DNA of 64,000 nucleotides from Epilithonimonas sp. JDS (GCF_021261315.1 NZ_JAJSAX010000002.1:744001-808000); one strand, 5' to 3'; shown: positions 1 through 7,818, counted from the stretch's first letter. Made by a program: numbers and translations. Notes: generated by a model from the letters alone, not told the origin.

Positions 1-96
1 GTACAGCTGAATTTATCGACTTACACAAGCGGCGTTTACATCTTGAAAGTGACTTCAGATAAAACCACGGAAACATTCAAAATAATCAAAAAATAA
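1..96 (+). CDS. C-terminal tail of a T9SS-secreted protein (5' end outside window)
   Basis: Frame 1 is open from the first base to a TAA at 94-96 and gives 31 residues. They read as the last strands of a type A T9SS C-terminal sorting domain: LNLSTYTSGVYILKV followed by a basic end, FKIIKK. The same signature ends the three complete secreted proteins in this window. In the family this domain directs export across the outer membrane by the type IX system and is cleaved at the surface. The cargo domain lies upstream of the window, so its function cannot be told. A strong terminator follows directly. Confidence 0.85.
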   Translation, partial: VQLNLSTYTSGVYILKVTSDKTTETFKIIKK

Positions 97-120
97 GAAT
101 TTTTTCATTTTATTAAGTTT

Positions 121-153
121 AAACCCGGCGATTTCGATTGTCGGGTTTTTTTT
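121..153 (+). terminator. Intrinsic terminator with UUCG loop
   Basis: A 12-bp stem (121-132 with 137-148, two G-T wobbles) closes on a TTCG tetraloop and runs into eight T residues. It ends the T9SS gene that enters the window and insulates the tetR promoter downstream. Confidence 0.9.
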
Positions 154-180
154 AATGATTTAAATTAAATTTTAATAAAT

Positions 181-194
181 ATACCGATTGGTAT
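181..194. promoter_or_regulatory. TetR operator copy 1 (ATACCGATTGGTAT)
   Basis: A 14-bp dyad-symmetric site, ATACC-GATT-GGTAT, lies just upstream of the -7 box of the tetR promoter. The identical 14-mer, with matching flanks on both sides, recurs at 846-859 before the next gene. Identical palindromes before a TetR gene and its neighbour are the usual arrangement for an autoregulated repressor; binding itself is inferred. Confidence 0.85.
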
Positions 195-204
195 TTAAAT
201 TGTA

Positions 205-212
205 TATCTTTG
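205..212 (+). promoter_or_regulatory. -7 promoter box of tetR (TATCTTTG)
   Basis: TATCTTTG matches the Bacteroidota -7 consensus TAnnTTTG. It lies 21 nt before the ATG at 234 and 10 nt after the operator, so bound repressor would cover the polymerase site. The box overlaps the TTG at 210, which rules that TTG out as the start codon. Confidence 0.75.
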
Positions 213-233
213 CAAAGTCAATTCAGTTACAAA

Positions 234-827
234 ATGTCAAAAGCAGAAAAAACCAGACAGTTCATCATCGAAAGTACAGCAGAACTTTTCAACAAGAAAG
301 GTTATGCAGGAACGTCTCTGGCTCATATTTCTGAAGCTACAGGATTGACGAAAGGCAGCATCTATGGTAATTTTGCAAACAAAGATGAAGTCGCAAAAGA
401 AGTTTTTCTCTACAATGCAAAACGCCTCTCAGCAGCGCTTGACAGTCGTTTGCAACCAGAAATGACCAGCCGAGAAAAGTTGATTGCCATTCTGGATTAT
501 TACAAAAATTCGTGGGACAGCAATTTTTCCCGAGGTGGCTGCCCACTAATGAACACGGCTGTCGAAGCCGACGACACAATGCCTTTCCTTAAAAATGAAG
601 TTGCAAAAAGCTTCGCCGGATGGTCAGAAAAAATTGCAAGAATTTTGGAAGAAGGAAAATCCAAGGATGAAATTATCGACTCCATAAATTCGGCAGATTA
701 TGCCAATTTATTTATAATGCTCATAGAAGGCGGAATCTTACTTTCGAAAACTACAAACAGTCAAAATCATCTAAACAACGCTTTGGAAAGAATCATTAAA
801 ATCATCGATACAGAATTAGTCAGATAA
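234..827 (+). CDS. TetR/AcrR family repressor, NemR/AcuR-like
   Basis: A 197-residue dimeric repressor. The N-terminal helix-turn-helix covers about residues 8-55, with the typical recognition segment GLTKGSIYGNFANKDE. The ligand domain carries RGGCPLMNTAVEADD, a motif shared with NemR/AcuR-type regulators. Its Cys103 is the only cysteine in the protein and aligns in position with the redox cysteine of NemR; that sensing role is inferred. ATG 234 is chosen because an upstream in-frame TTG (210) falls in the promoter box. The gene sits ahead of a quinone-oxidoreductase-like gene and an SDR gene. Identical palindromes before this gene and the next suggest it represses both itself and its neighbours. 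Confidence 0.9.
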   Translation: MSKAEKTRQFIIESTAELFNKKGYAGTSLAHISEATGLTKGSIYGNFANKDEVAKEVFLYNAKRLSAALDSRLQPEMTSREKLIAILDYYKNSWDSNFSRGGCPLMNTAVEADDTMPFLKNEVAKSFAGWSEKIARILEEGKSKDEIIDSINSADYANLFIMLIEGGILLSKTTNSQNHLNNALERIIKIIDTELVR

Positions 828-845
828 AAAAATTTATACAGAAAT

Positions 846-859
846 ATACCGATTGGTAT
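846..859. promoter_or_regulatory. TetR operator copy 2 (ATACCGATTGGTAT)
   Basis: An exact second copy of the 14-bp palindrome at 181-194. It lies between the tetR stop codon and the oxidoreductase ATG, 12 nt before that ATG. No clear TAnnTTTG box is seen here, so it may control an internal promoter or act as a roadblock to read-through from tetR. Confidence 0.85.
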
Positions 860-871
860 TAAATAAATACT

Positions 872-1873
872 ATGAAAGCATTCACAATAAAACATTACAG
901 TAAAACCGATCAGCTCGAACTCACGGAAGTTCCAAAGCCAAAAATCAAAGAAAATGAAGTTCTGGTAGAGATCTACTCAGCAAGTGTCAATCAATTGGAC
1001 AGCAAACTGAAAAATGGCGAATTCAAGCTGTTGCTACCTTACAAGTTCCCTTTGATATTAGGACACGACGTCGCAGGAATTGTTGTAACGGTTGGCTCAA
1101 ACGTAAAAAATTTCAAAGTTGGTGATGAGATTTTCTCTCGCGTTCCCGACTTCCAAATTGGGACATTTGCAGAATTCATCGCCATTGATGAGAACTTTGT
1201 GGCTCCAAAACCAAAGAATATTTCGATGGAAGAAGCCGCTTCTATTCCACTTGTTGGTTTGACGGTTTGGCAGGCATTTATTGAAAAAGCTAATCTCAAG
1301 AAAGGACAAAAAGTGTTTATCCAAGCTGGGTCAGGTGGCGTTGGAACTTTTGCGATCCAATTGGCAAAACATTTGGGTGCTTTTGTAGCAACAACGACGA
1401 GTGAAAAGAATTTTGAATTAGTAAAACAACTCGGAGCCGACGTTGTCATCGATTATAAAACACAGGATTTCGAAAACACTCTTACCGATTACGATCTGGT
1501 GCTTAACAGCCAAGACCAAAAAACATTAGAAAAATCGCTTAGAATATTAAAATCAGGAGCAAAATTGATTTCAATCTCAGGACCGCCGGATAAAGATTTT
1601 GCTAAAGAAATCGGACTGAACTTCTTAATGAAATTGGCAATCTCCCTTTTAAGTTTCAAAACTAAAAAACTAGCGAAAAAGCAAAACATCAATTATTCCT
1701 TTCTTTTTATGCAAGCCAATGGAAATCAACTCACACAAATTTCAAAACTCATAGAATCCGGAATCATCAAACCAATCATAGACAAAATATTTCCTTTCGA
1801 ACAGACCAACGACGCAATCAATTATGTGGAAAGTGGCAAAGCAAAAGGAAAAATCATTATTAAAATCAAATAA
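872..1873 (+). CDS. Zinc-independent MDR-family NADP-dependent oxidoreductase (quinone-oxidoreductase-like)
   Basis: A 333-residue medium-chain dehydrogenase/reductase. It has an N-terminal GroES-like fold with the LGHDVAGIVVTVG segment and a Rossmann fold with the NADP-binding loop GSGGVGTFAIQLAKHLGA at about residues 150-167. The cysteine and histidine ligands for structural and catalytic zinc are absent, which places it with quinone oxidoreductases and enone reductases rather than zinc alcohol dehydrogenases. It starts 12 nt after the second TetR operator and is followed by an SDR gene after 13 nt. A role in reducing quinones or reactive enones under TetR control is inferred; the substrate is unknown. 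Confidence 0.88.
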   Translation: MKAFTIKHYSKTDQLELTEVPKPKIKENEVLVEIYSASVNQLDSKLKNGEFKLLLPYKFPLILGHDVAGIVVTVGSNVKNFKVGDEIFSRVPDFQIGTFAEFIAIDENFVAPKPKNISMEEAASIPLVGLTVWQAFIEKANLKKGQKVFIQAGSGGVGTFAIQLAKHLGAFVATTTSEKNFELVKQLGADVVIDYKTQDFENTLTDYDLVLNSQDQKTLEKSLRILKSGAKLISISGPPDKDFAKEIGLNFLMKLAISLLSFKTKKLAKKQNINYSFLFMQANGNQLTQISKLIESGIIKPIIDKIFPFEQTNDAINYVESGKAKGKIIIKIK

Positions 1874-1886
1874 CAAAATCATCATT

Positions 1887-2648
1887 ATGAACACAACCAA
1901 CAACACCATCCTCATCACCGGCGGAAGCGCAGGAATCGGATTCGAAATCGCAAAATTATTGTCTGAAAAAGGCAACAACGTTATCATCACCGGAAGAAAT
2001 GAAGAACGCTTAAACCAAGCCGCTTCAAAACTTAATAATGTAAAAACAATGGTTTCCGACGTGTCAAATCCGGAAGATGTGGCGCAGTTAGTCAAACAAA
2101 TCAACACAGATTTCCCTCAACTGAACATGGTCATCAACAATGCCGGACGTGCCTCGGTCTACAATCTAATCGCAGAAAATGCCAACGCCTTTGAAAAAGC
2201 GGAAGACGAAATGCTGACCAATTACTTGTCAATCATCAGACTTAATGAGAAACTTTTACCTTTACTGAAAAAGCAGGAAAACCCAGCCATCGTGAATGTT
2301 TCCTCCATTGTAGCTTTCGTTCCAAGCGGTCTGGCAAGCTATTCCGCAAGCAAAGCAGCACTGCATTCTTACACCCAATATCTTCGTTTGGCTTTGAGCA
2401 AAGAAACCAATGTCAAAGTTTTTGAATTGATGCCACCATTGGTAGACACCGAATTCTCTGCACCAATTGGAGGTAAAGCAGGATTATCACCAACTTTGGT
2501 TGCTGAGGAACTGGTTTCTGCTTTAGAAAAAGACACCTTCGAAATCCGCGTTGGGCAGACAGAAGATATGTACAGATTATATTTATCATCACCAGAAGAA
2601 GCTCTGAAATTGATGAACCACGTAGGAATCGAAGAAATCGTTTCGTAA
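1887..2648 (+). CDS. Short-chain dehydrogenase/reductase (DltE-like SDR)
   Basis: A 253-residue SDR. The coenzyme motif is GGSAGIGFEIAK at about residues 13-24, the structural motif is NNAG, and the catalytic tetrad includes Ser in NVSSIVAF and Tyr/Lys in SYSASKAA. The composition resembles the DltE/YqjQ branch of NADP-dependent reductases. The ORF is open further upstream into the oxidoreductase gene, but ATG 1887 gives the standard SDR N-terminus. The 13-nt gap to the previous gene points to one transcript with it, so it probably belongs to the same TetR regulon. Substrate unknown. Confidence 0.9.
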   Translation: MNTTNNTILITGGSAGIGFEIAKLLSEKGNNVIITGRNEERLNQAASKLNNVKTMVSDVSNPEDVAQLVKQINTDFPQLNMVINNAGRASVYNLIAENANAFEKAEDEMLTNYLSIIRLNEKLLPLLKKQENPAIVNVSSIVAFVPSGLASYSASKAALHSYTQYLRLALSKETNVKVFELMPPLVDTEFSAPIGGKAGLSPTLVAEELVSALEKDTFEIRVGQTEDMYRLYLSSPEEALKLMNHVGIEEIVS

Positions 2649-2666
2649 ATCAAAACAATTATTTGG

Positions 2667-2773
2667 GCAGCTATTTCCGTCCTCCGTTCCCGCTATTTTT
2701 TGCCTCAACGATTACCTTTTAATTGTACGTTAATAATCCGCAAAAAATGAGCTCCACTCAGGCCGGGCTGCGG
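2667..2773. repeat. Dispersed intergenic repeat family A, copy 1
   Basis: The left arm begins GGCAGCTATTTCCGTCC and ends CCCGCTATTTTTTGC. The right arm begins GCAAAAAATGAGCTCC and ends GGCCGGGCTGC. The arms are imperfect inverted copies, and the central part (about 2703-2739) differs from that of the second copy at 50273-50380. The element lies between two genes and codes for nothing recognisable. Confidence 0.85.
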
Positions 2774-2894
2774 TTTTGACATAAAAACAATATACCAAAT
2801 AAAAACACTATTTTGCCATTCCGTAGAAAGTCAGATGAACCAGATTCCTGATGAATCACGAACTGACCGCTAAATTGTATTTAAAATCAACTTT

Positions 2895-3605
2895 ATGATA
2901 TCCAATTTACCACCATACATCTTAGTAACTTTCGGACTTACAACGATTGCGACGTTGTTATTATTTATTGGGATCATAAAAAATTCCAGCCTGGAAATAA
3001 TCCGGAAAAAGTCAGGTTTAATTACAGTTGGATTAGTTGTTTGGTTACTTCTGCAAGCGGTTTTAACATTAAATAATATCTACAATACCCATCTGCAGTC
3101 GCTGCCACCAAAGATAATGCTATTGGGAATCTTGCCTCCGATTTTGATCATCACGCTATTATTTGCAACTTCAAAACAAAGACGGTTCACAGACAGTCTG
3201 CCGCTTAAAAACATTACTTATCTTAATATAGTAAGAATTCCTGTGGAGATAGTTCTCTTCTGGCTTTTCATCAACAAAGCTATTCCGGAATTAATGACTT
3301 TTGAAGGCAGAAACTACGATATTCTTGCCGGGATTTCCGCGCCTGTAATAGCTTATTTAGTTTTCACAAAGAAGAAATTAAGCCGGAACGTATTATTGAT
3401 TTGGAACTTCATCTGTCTTGGACTTTTGCTGAATATCGTCGTTAATGCTCTGCTTTCCGCACCTTCTCCTTTACAGAAATTTGCTTTTGAACAACCAAAT
3501 ATTGCCATTTTAAATTTCCCTTTCAGCTGGCTTCCGACTTTTATAGTTCCGGTTGTACTGTTCGGACATTTAGTTTCAATCCGACAATTATTGAGGAATA
3601 ATTAA
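2895..3605 (+). CDS. Integral membrane protein of unknown function (about 7 helices)
   Basis: A 236-residue protein made almost wholly of hydrophobic segments. About seven helices can be counted, for example LVTFGLTTIATLLLFIGII near the start and FSWLPTFIVPVVLFGHLVSI near the end. Loops are short and basic, and there is no signal peptide apart from the first helix. I do not recognise a family; the pattern (repeated short helices with few charged residues) suits a small inner-membrane protein. It stands between repeat A and a 7-nt-period tract that leads into the thioesterase gene, and could share a transcript with it. Confidence 0.7.
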   Translation: MISNLPPYILVTFGLTTIATLLLFIGIIKNSSLEIIRKKSGLITVGLVVWLLLQAVLTLNNIYNTHLQSLPPKIMLLGILPPILIITLLFATSKQRRFTDSLPLKNITYLNIVRIPVEIVLFWLFINKAIPELMTFEGRNYDILAGISAPVIAYLVFTKKKLSRNVLLIWNFICLGLLLNIVVNALLSAPSPLQKFAFEQPNIAILNFPFSWLPTFIVPVVLFGHLVSIRQLLRNN

Positions 3606-3607
3606 AT

Positions 3608-3663
3608 AGTTTAAATCTAAAACCTAAATTCTGCCACCTGGAATCTAAAACCTAACACCTACC
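3608..3663. repeat. 7-nt-period tract, 8 units
   Basis: Eight consecutive degenerate heptamers (AGTTTAA, ATCTAAA, ACCTAAA, TTCTGCC, ACCTGGA, ATCTAAA, ACCTAAC, ACCTACC) run without a break of phase to 1 nt before the thioesterase ATG. They fill nearly the whole intergenic gap. Confidence 0.8.
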
Positions 3664-3664
3664 A

Positions 3665-4105
3665 ATGAATCCATTAGAACATATGAAAACCCTCATCGGG
3701 AAAGAATTCGCAGATTCGCCGTCGCCCTTTATGCGCTGGCTGAAACCGACTGTAATCTCTGTCGAAAAAGGACATCTGGAATTCCAGTACACGATCCGCC
3801 GGGAATGGCTGAATCCTATTGGGAATCTGCACGGCGGCGTGACTGCAGCGATTATCGATGACGTTTTAGGAGCGACAATGTTCTCTTTGAACGAGCCAAC
3901 TTTTTATACAACCATCAATAATGTCATTGACTATTTTGGAATTGCGAAAGAAGGTGAAAATATCATTGCGGAAACACACATCACGAAATTGGGTAAACAG
4001 TTTGTCAATGCTACCTGCGAAATCTGGAATGCCGAAAAAACAAGATTGATCGCCAAAGGAACATCCAATCTATTTAAAACCGAAATTAGGAAATCAAATG
4101 CCTAA
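3665..4105 (+). CDS. PaaI-family hotdog-fold thioesterase
   Basis: A 146-residue hotdog-fold protein. The active-site helix region reads GNLHGGVTAAIIDDVLGATMF at about residues 55-75, with the HGG motif and acidic residue expected of PaaI/YbgC-like acyl-CoA thioesterases. Length is normal for the family. It hydrolyses an acyl-CoA or acyl-ACP thioester in the cytoplasm; the acyl group cannot be deduced. fabF lies 118 nt downstream on the same strand, which suggests but does not prove a lipid-related role. Confidence 0.85.
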   Translation: MNPLEHMKTLIGKEFADSPSPFMRWLKPTVISVEKGHLEFQYTIRREWLNPIGNLHGGVTAAIIDDVLGATMFSLNEPTFYTTINNVIDYFGIAKEGENIIAETHITKLGKQFVNATCEIWNAEKTRLIAKGTSNLFKTEIRKSNA

Positions 4106-4223
4106 ATTTGGAGATTCTTATTCCTAACATAATATTTAAGGAATAAAGATAATGGCAGAAACCTGAGAACATATCTTCTTCGATCAAATCTGCCTACAAT
4201 ATTTAAAATTTAAAATTAAATCA

Positions 4224-5459
4224 ATGAAACGAGTTGTAATTACCGGAATGGGAGCTGTAACGCCTTTGGGAAATGATGTCGAAACCTTTTGGAAAAACAG
4301 TTTAGCGGGAGAAAGCGGCGCTGCAACCATCACGCACTTCGATCCGGAAAAATTCAAAGTGCAGTTTGCGGCTGAGGTCAAAAACTTTACACCAGACAAA
4401 TATCTGGATCGCAACGAAATCAAACGAAGCGACCTTTTTACACAATTCGCAATCTACGCTTCTGCTGAAGCAATGGAAGATTCGGGTTTGGACTTAGCGA
4501 GCATCGACCCTTTTGACATTGGCGTCATTTGGGGAACAGGACAAGGCGGAATGCAAACTTTTGAAGATGATGTCGTTGCCTTTGCTACTGGCGATGGAAC
4601 ACCAAGATTCAGTCCGTTCTTTGTACCGAAACTGATTGCGAATATGGCTTCCGGAATGATCTCGATGAAATATGGTTTACGTGGAATCAATTACACGACG
4701 GTTTCTGCTTGTGCGACAGCAAATACTGCGTTTATGGATGCCTTCAATTACATCCGTTGGGGAAAAGCGAAAATCATTGTGAGCGGTGGTTCGGAAGCGC
4801 CTATCACTCAGGCTTCTGTAGGCGGATTTTCGTCAATGAAAGCTATGTCTACAAGAAATGACGATCCAAAAGCAGCAAGCAGACCTTATGATGTGGAACG
4901 TGACGGATTCATAATGGGAGAAGGTGCCGGCGCATTGGTTTTGGAAGAATATGAACACGCCAAAGCAAGAGGTGCAAAAATCTACGCAGAACTGATAGGT
5001 GCTGCAATGACCGCCGACGCTTACCATATGACCGCGCCGCATCCGGAAGGAATTGGTGCTGCAAAATCTATGGAACTGGCTTTGGAAGATGCAAACATCA
5101 CTTTCGATCAAGTCGATTATCTGAATCCACACGCCACTTCTACGCCACTTGGAGACTTGGCAGAACTGAATGCCGTTACCAAAGTTTTCAAAGGAAGTCC
5201 GAATCTGGATATCAGCGCAACCAAATCTATGACGGGACATTTGCTGGGAGCAGCCGGCGCGGTTGAAGCGATATTGTGTATCAAAGCGATTCAGAACAGC
5301 ATTATTCCACCGACGATTAATATTTTAAATCTTGATGAGAATATTCCGGAAGGGATTAATATCGTGACTGAACCTAAGGAAAAAGAAATCAACATTGCGA
5401 TGAGTAATGCTTTTGGTTTTGGAGGACATAACTCGACGGTTATATTTAGGAAGATTTAA
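4224..5459 (+). CDS. fabF: 3-oxoacyl-[acyl-carrier-protein] synthase II
   Basis: A 411-residue condensing enzyme of type II fatty acid synthesis that extends acyl-ACP with malonyl-ACP. The thiolase fold is complete: nucleophile Cys163 in SACATANTA, His303 in NPHATSTPLGD, Lys334 and His339 in KSMTGHLLGAAG, and the C-terminal GFGGHN loop. Length and spacing match E. coli FabF almost exactly. No acpP or other fab gene is adjacent, so this may be a second copy in the genome; that cannot be checked here. It is followed by an inverted-repeat element and a bidirectional terminator. Confidence 0.95.
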   Translation: MKRVVITGMGAVTPLGNDVETFWKNSLAGESGAATITHFDPEKFKVQFAAEVKNFTPDKYLDRNEIKRSDLFTQFAIYASAEAMEDSGLDLASIDPFDIGVIWGTGQGGMQTFEDDVVAFATGDGTPRFSPFFVPKLIANMASGMISMKYGLRGINYTTVSACATANTAFMDAFNYIRWGKAKIIVSGGSEAPITQASVGGFSSMKAMSTRNDDPKAASRPYDVERDGFIMGEGAGALVLEEYEHAKARGAKIYAELIGAAMTADAYHMTAPHPEGIGAAKSMELALEDANITFDQVDYLNPHATSTPLGDLAELNAVTKVFKGSPNLDISATKSMTGHLLGAAGAVEAILCIKAIQNSIIPPTINILNLDENIPEGINIVTEPKEKEINIAMSNAFGFGGHNSTVIFRKI

Positions 5460-5463
5460 AATA

Positions 5464-5585
5464 AACCACATAGACACATAGATAAAGGAGTCTTAAAGAT
5501 TAAATAATCAAAATTAAATAGAAAAGCTATTTTTCCTTTTTAAGCTAAATCTTTAAGTTTTTAAAAACTATGTGTCTATGTGGTT
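5464..5585. repeat. Nested inverted-repeat element (family C), intact copy
   Basis: The ends are perfect 18-bp inverted repeats (AACCACATAGACACATAG at 5464-5481 and its complement at 5568-5585). A second perfect 10-bp pair, CTTAAAGATT and AATCTTTAAG, is nested inside. No ORF is present. A degenerate copy follows the DUF808 gene at about 34897-34975. Confidence 0.85.
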
Positions 5586-5602
5586 AAAATTATTTAAAAT
5601 AT

Positions 5603-5632
5603 AAAAGGCTTAGTTTTCACTAAGCCTTTTTA
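5603..5632. terminator. Bidirectional terminator between fabF and the HugZ-like gene
   Basis: An 11-bp perfect stem, AAAAGGCTTAG with CTAAGCCTTTT (5603-5613, 5620-5630), has A residues before and T residues after, so it can stop both converging genes. Confidence 0.85.
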
Positions 5633-5649
5633 TATAGTAGAAATCTTTA

Positions 5650-6180
5650 TTACTTCTGTGTATGATTGATATCGTTTCTGTGTTCCATGATTTCAAGATT
5701 CGCATCTACAAAATAAGCACTTCCGAAACCATTCACGTACGCACCCTTCACAGGATGAAGCGCAACTAAGATAAAATCTGTCATTTCGTTCAAAACATCT
5801 ACTATTTTTCCGTGTCTTTCTTTCAGTTTTCCAACCACATTGTTCCAGTCCGCAGAATCTCTCTCGATTTGAGAAGTAGAAACCTCAACAGTCAGTCTTT
5901 CTCTTGCGTAAACCTGTTTCGTCGTAGACTCATCCTCGATGAACATTGCAGAAACTTTTCTACCTTCCGAAAGATTCTTCGTGTGTTTTGCCATAAAAGA
6001 AACCAGAATATAGAATTTGTTGTCAATCTCCACAAACGGCGCGTAGCTCGCATTCGGCGTTCCTTCTGCATCTACAGTTGCCAACGTAACGCTAAGTGTT
6101 CTGGCGATTAATTCTTTTACTTTTGGAGCAACCGGTTTTGCATCTCTCTTCGCTTCTTGTGTATGTGTACTTTCACTCAT
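5650..6180 (-). CDS. HugZ-like pyridoxamine-phosphate-oxidase-fold protein
   Basis: A 176-residue split-barrel protein. After a polar N-terminus, the strand region LSVTLATVDAEGTPNASYAPF (about 30-50) is typical of FMN-binding split barrels, and the C-terminal YVNGFGSAYFVD segment is typical of HugZ-type haem-utilisation proteins. HugZ enzymes open the haem ring to release iron; whether this one binds haem or only a flavin cannot be decided. It is shorter than classical HugZ (about 250) and lacks the extra C-terminal domain. It is divergent from ahcY, with its own -7 box (6275-6282, minus strand). Confidence 0.75.
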   Translation of the reverse strand: MSESTHTQEAKRDAKPVAPKVKELIARTLSVTLATVDAEGTPNASYAPFVEIDNKFYILVSFMAKHTKNLSEGRKVSAMFIEDESTTKQVYARERLTVEVSTSQIERDSADWNNVVGKLKERHGKIVDVLNEMTDFILVALHPVKGAYVNGFGSAYFVDANLEIMEHRNDINHTQK

Positions 6181-6274
6181 AATGTAAATTTATTTTGAAT
6201 AGATATTAATTTGGATGTTAATGAAAATCAATTGAAAATGATAAAATCAATGTTTATCAGCGTTCATTACTTTG

Positions 6275-6282
6275 CAAAAGTA
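6275..6282 (-). promoter_or_regulatory. -7 box of the HugZ-like gene (TACTTTTG)
   Basis: Read on the minus strand this is TACTTTTG, a full match to TAnnTTTG, about 95 nt before the start codon. The leader is therefore longer than for most genes here. Confidence 0.6.
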
Positions 6283-6374
6283 GTTATTTAGAATTAGAAT
6301 AAATAATTTTGGTTAATGTATAATTTCATATAATGGATCACACTTCTTAATTTTTATATCTTAATTATATATTG

Positions 6375-6382
6375 TAATTTTG
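6375..6382 (+). promoter_or_regulatory. -7 box of ahcY (TAATTTTG)
   Basis: A full match to TAnnTTTG, 45 nt before the ahcY ATG. No clear -33 element is visible upstream. Confidence 0.65.
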
Positions 6383-6427
6383 CAACTTAGTTTAAAAAAC
6401 TGATTTTAAATTTATTTCATTATAAAT

Positions 6428-7741
6428 ATGAGTACAACAACACAATACGTTCCTTATAAAGTTAAGGATATTTCCTTAGCAGAATGGGGAAGAAAAGAAA
6501 TCACTTTGGCGGAAGCTGAGATGCCAGGTTTGATGTCTATCCGTGAAGAATTCGGACCATTGCAACCACTTAAAGGCGCTAGAATCGCAGGATGTCTTCA
6601 CATGACAATCCAGACTGCAGTTTTGATCGAAACTTTGGTAGCACTAGGTGCTGAAGTAACTTGGTCTTCTTGCAACATCTTCTCTACTCAGGATCACGCC
6701 GCTGCTGCAATTGCTGCTGCCGGAATTCCTGTTTACGCCTGGAAAGGTCTTAACGAAGAAGAATTTGACTGGTGTATCGAGCAGACTCTTTTCTTTGGTG
6801 AAGACAGAAAACCATTGAATATGATTCTTGATGACGGTGGAGATTTGACCAATATGGTTTTTGACAGATATCCGGAATTCACAAAAGACATCAAAGGACT
6901 TTCTGAAGAAACCACAACCGGTGTTCACAGATTGTACGAAAGAATGAAAAACGGAACTTTGGTAATGCCTGCAATCAACGTGAATGATTCTGTTACCAAA
7001 TCTAAATTCGATAACAAATACGGTTGTAAAGAATCTGCAGTAGATGCTGTAAGAAGAGCGACAGACCTTATGCTTGCCGGAAAAAGAGTTGTAGTTTGCG
7101 GATACGGAGACGTTGGTAAAGGAACTGCAGCATCTTTCAGAGGAGCTGGTTCTATCGTGACTGTGACTGAAATTGACCCAATCTGCGCGCTTCAAGCTGC
7201 AATGGACGGATACGAAGTGAAAAGATTGGACACAGTTGTTGACAATGCTGATATCATCATTACAACTACAGGAAACTTCAACATCGTAAAAGGAAACCAC
7301 TTCCTTAAAATGAAAGATAAAGCAGTAGTTTGTAACATCGGTCACTTCGACAACGAAATCGATATGGCTTGGTTGAACGAAAACTACGGTCACACAAAAT
7401 CTGAAGTGAAGCCTCAGGTTGACATCTACACCATCGAAGGTAAAGAAGTAATTATTCTTGCAGAAGGAAGATTGGTAAACCTTGGTTGCGCAACTGGCCA
7501 TCCAAGTTTTGTAATGTCTAACTCATTCAGTAACCAGACTTTAGCTCAAATCGAACTTTGGACCAACTCTGCAGCTTACGGAAATGAAGTTTATATGTTG
7601 CCAAAACATTTGGATGAAAAAGTAGCAGAATTACACCTTAAGAAATTAAGCGTAGAATTGGAAACCCTTACACCAGAACAAGCTGATTACATCGGCGTTG
7701 ACGTGAAAGGACCTTTCAAACCGGAATATTACAGATACTAA
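6428..7741 (+). CDS. ahcY: S-adenosylhomocysteine hydrolase
   Basis: A 437-residue enzyme that splits S-adenosylhomocysteine into adenosine and homocysteine, relieving product inhibition of methyltransferases. Visible marks are the substrate region [16 protein letters not shown], the catalytic-Lys/Asp segment [15 protein letters not shown], the NAD loop [11 protein letters not shown] at about residues 226-236, and the conserved C-terminal KPEYYRY that reaches the neighbouring subunit. It is of normal length for the bacterial form. The codon choice is cleaner than in neighbours, as expected for a highly expressed gene. It has its own promoter and terminator. Confidence 0.97.
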   Translation: MSTTTQYVPYKVKDISLAEWGRKEITLAEAEMPGLMSIREEFGPLQPLKGARIAGCLHMTIQTAVLIETLVALGAEVTWSSCNIFSTQDHAAAAIAAAGIPVYAWKGLNEEEFDWCIEQTLFFGEDRKPLNMILDDGGDLTNMVFDRYPEFTKDIKGLSEETTTGVHRLYERMKNGTLVMPAINVNDSVTKSKFDNKYGCKESAVDAVRRATDLMLAGKRVVVCGYGDVGKGTAASFRGAGSIVTVTEIDPICALQAAMDGYEVKRLDTVVDNADIIITTTGNFNIVKGNHFLKMKDKAVVCNIGHFDNEIDMAWLNENYGHTKSEVKPQVDIYTIEGKEVIILAEGRLVNLGCATGHPSFVMSNSFSNQTLAQIELWTNSAAYGNEVYMLPKHLDEKVAELHLKKLSVELETLTPEQADYIGVDVKGPFKPEYYRY

Positions 7742-7743
7742 AT

Positions 7744-7778
7744 GCTGGAAGTCAGAAGTCGGAAGATGGATGACGAAA
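7744..7778. repeat. 7-nt-period tract, 5 units
   Basis: GCTGGAA, GTCAGAA, GTCGGAA, GATGGAT, GACGAAA: five in-phase heptamers start 2 nt after the ahcY stop codon and run up to the terminator. A less regular heptamer-like run (CTC/CCA-rich) continues at about 7841-7887 and inside repeat B1 at about 7931-7968. Confidence 0.65.
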
Positions 7779-7788
7779 ATATAATAAG

Positions 7789-7818
7789 AACGCTTCAGAA
7801 TTTTCTGGGGCGTTTTTT
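7789..7818 (+). terminator. Terminator of ahcY
   Basis: A stem of up to 12 bp with two wobbles (from AACGCTTCAG to CTGGGGCGTT) is followed by eight T residues. Confidence 0.8.

Noticed and set aside
210-233. TTG at 210 as the start of tetR
   Set aside because: The TTG is part of the -7 promoter box TATCTTTG, so it would not be in the mRNA; ATG 234 gives the normal TetR start.
1824-1886. Upstream start of the first SDR gene within the oxidoreductase gene
   Set aside because: The added 21 residues are Lys-rich read-through of the previous gene in another frame; ATG 1887 gives the standard SDR start.
6644-7501. A 285-codon ORF antisense to ahcY
   Set aside because: It is the shadow of the ahcY codons; the product is Cys/Ser/Phe-rich and unlike any protein, while the sense frame is a clear ahcY.
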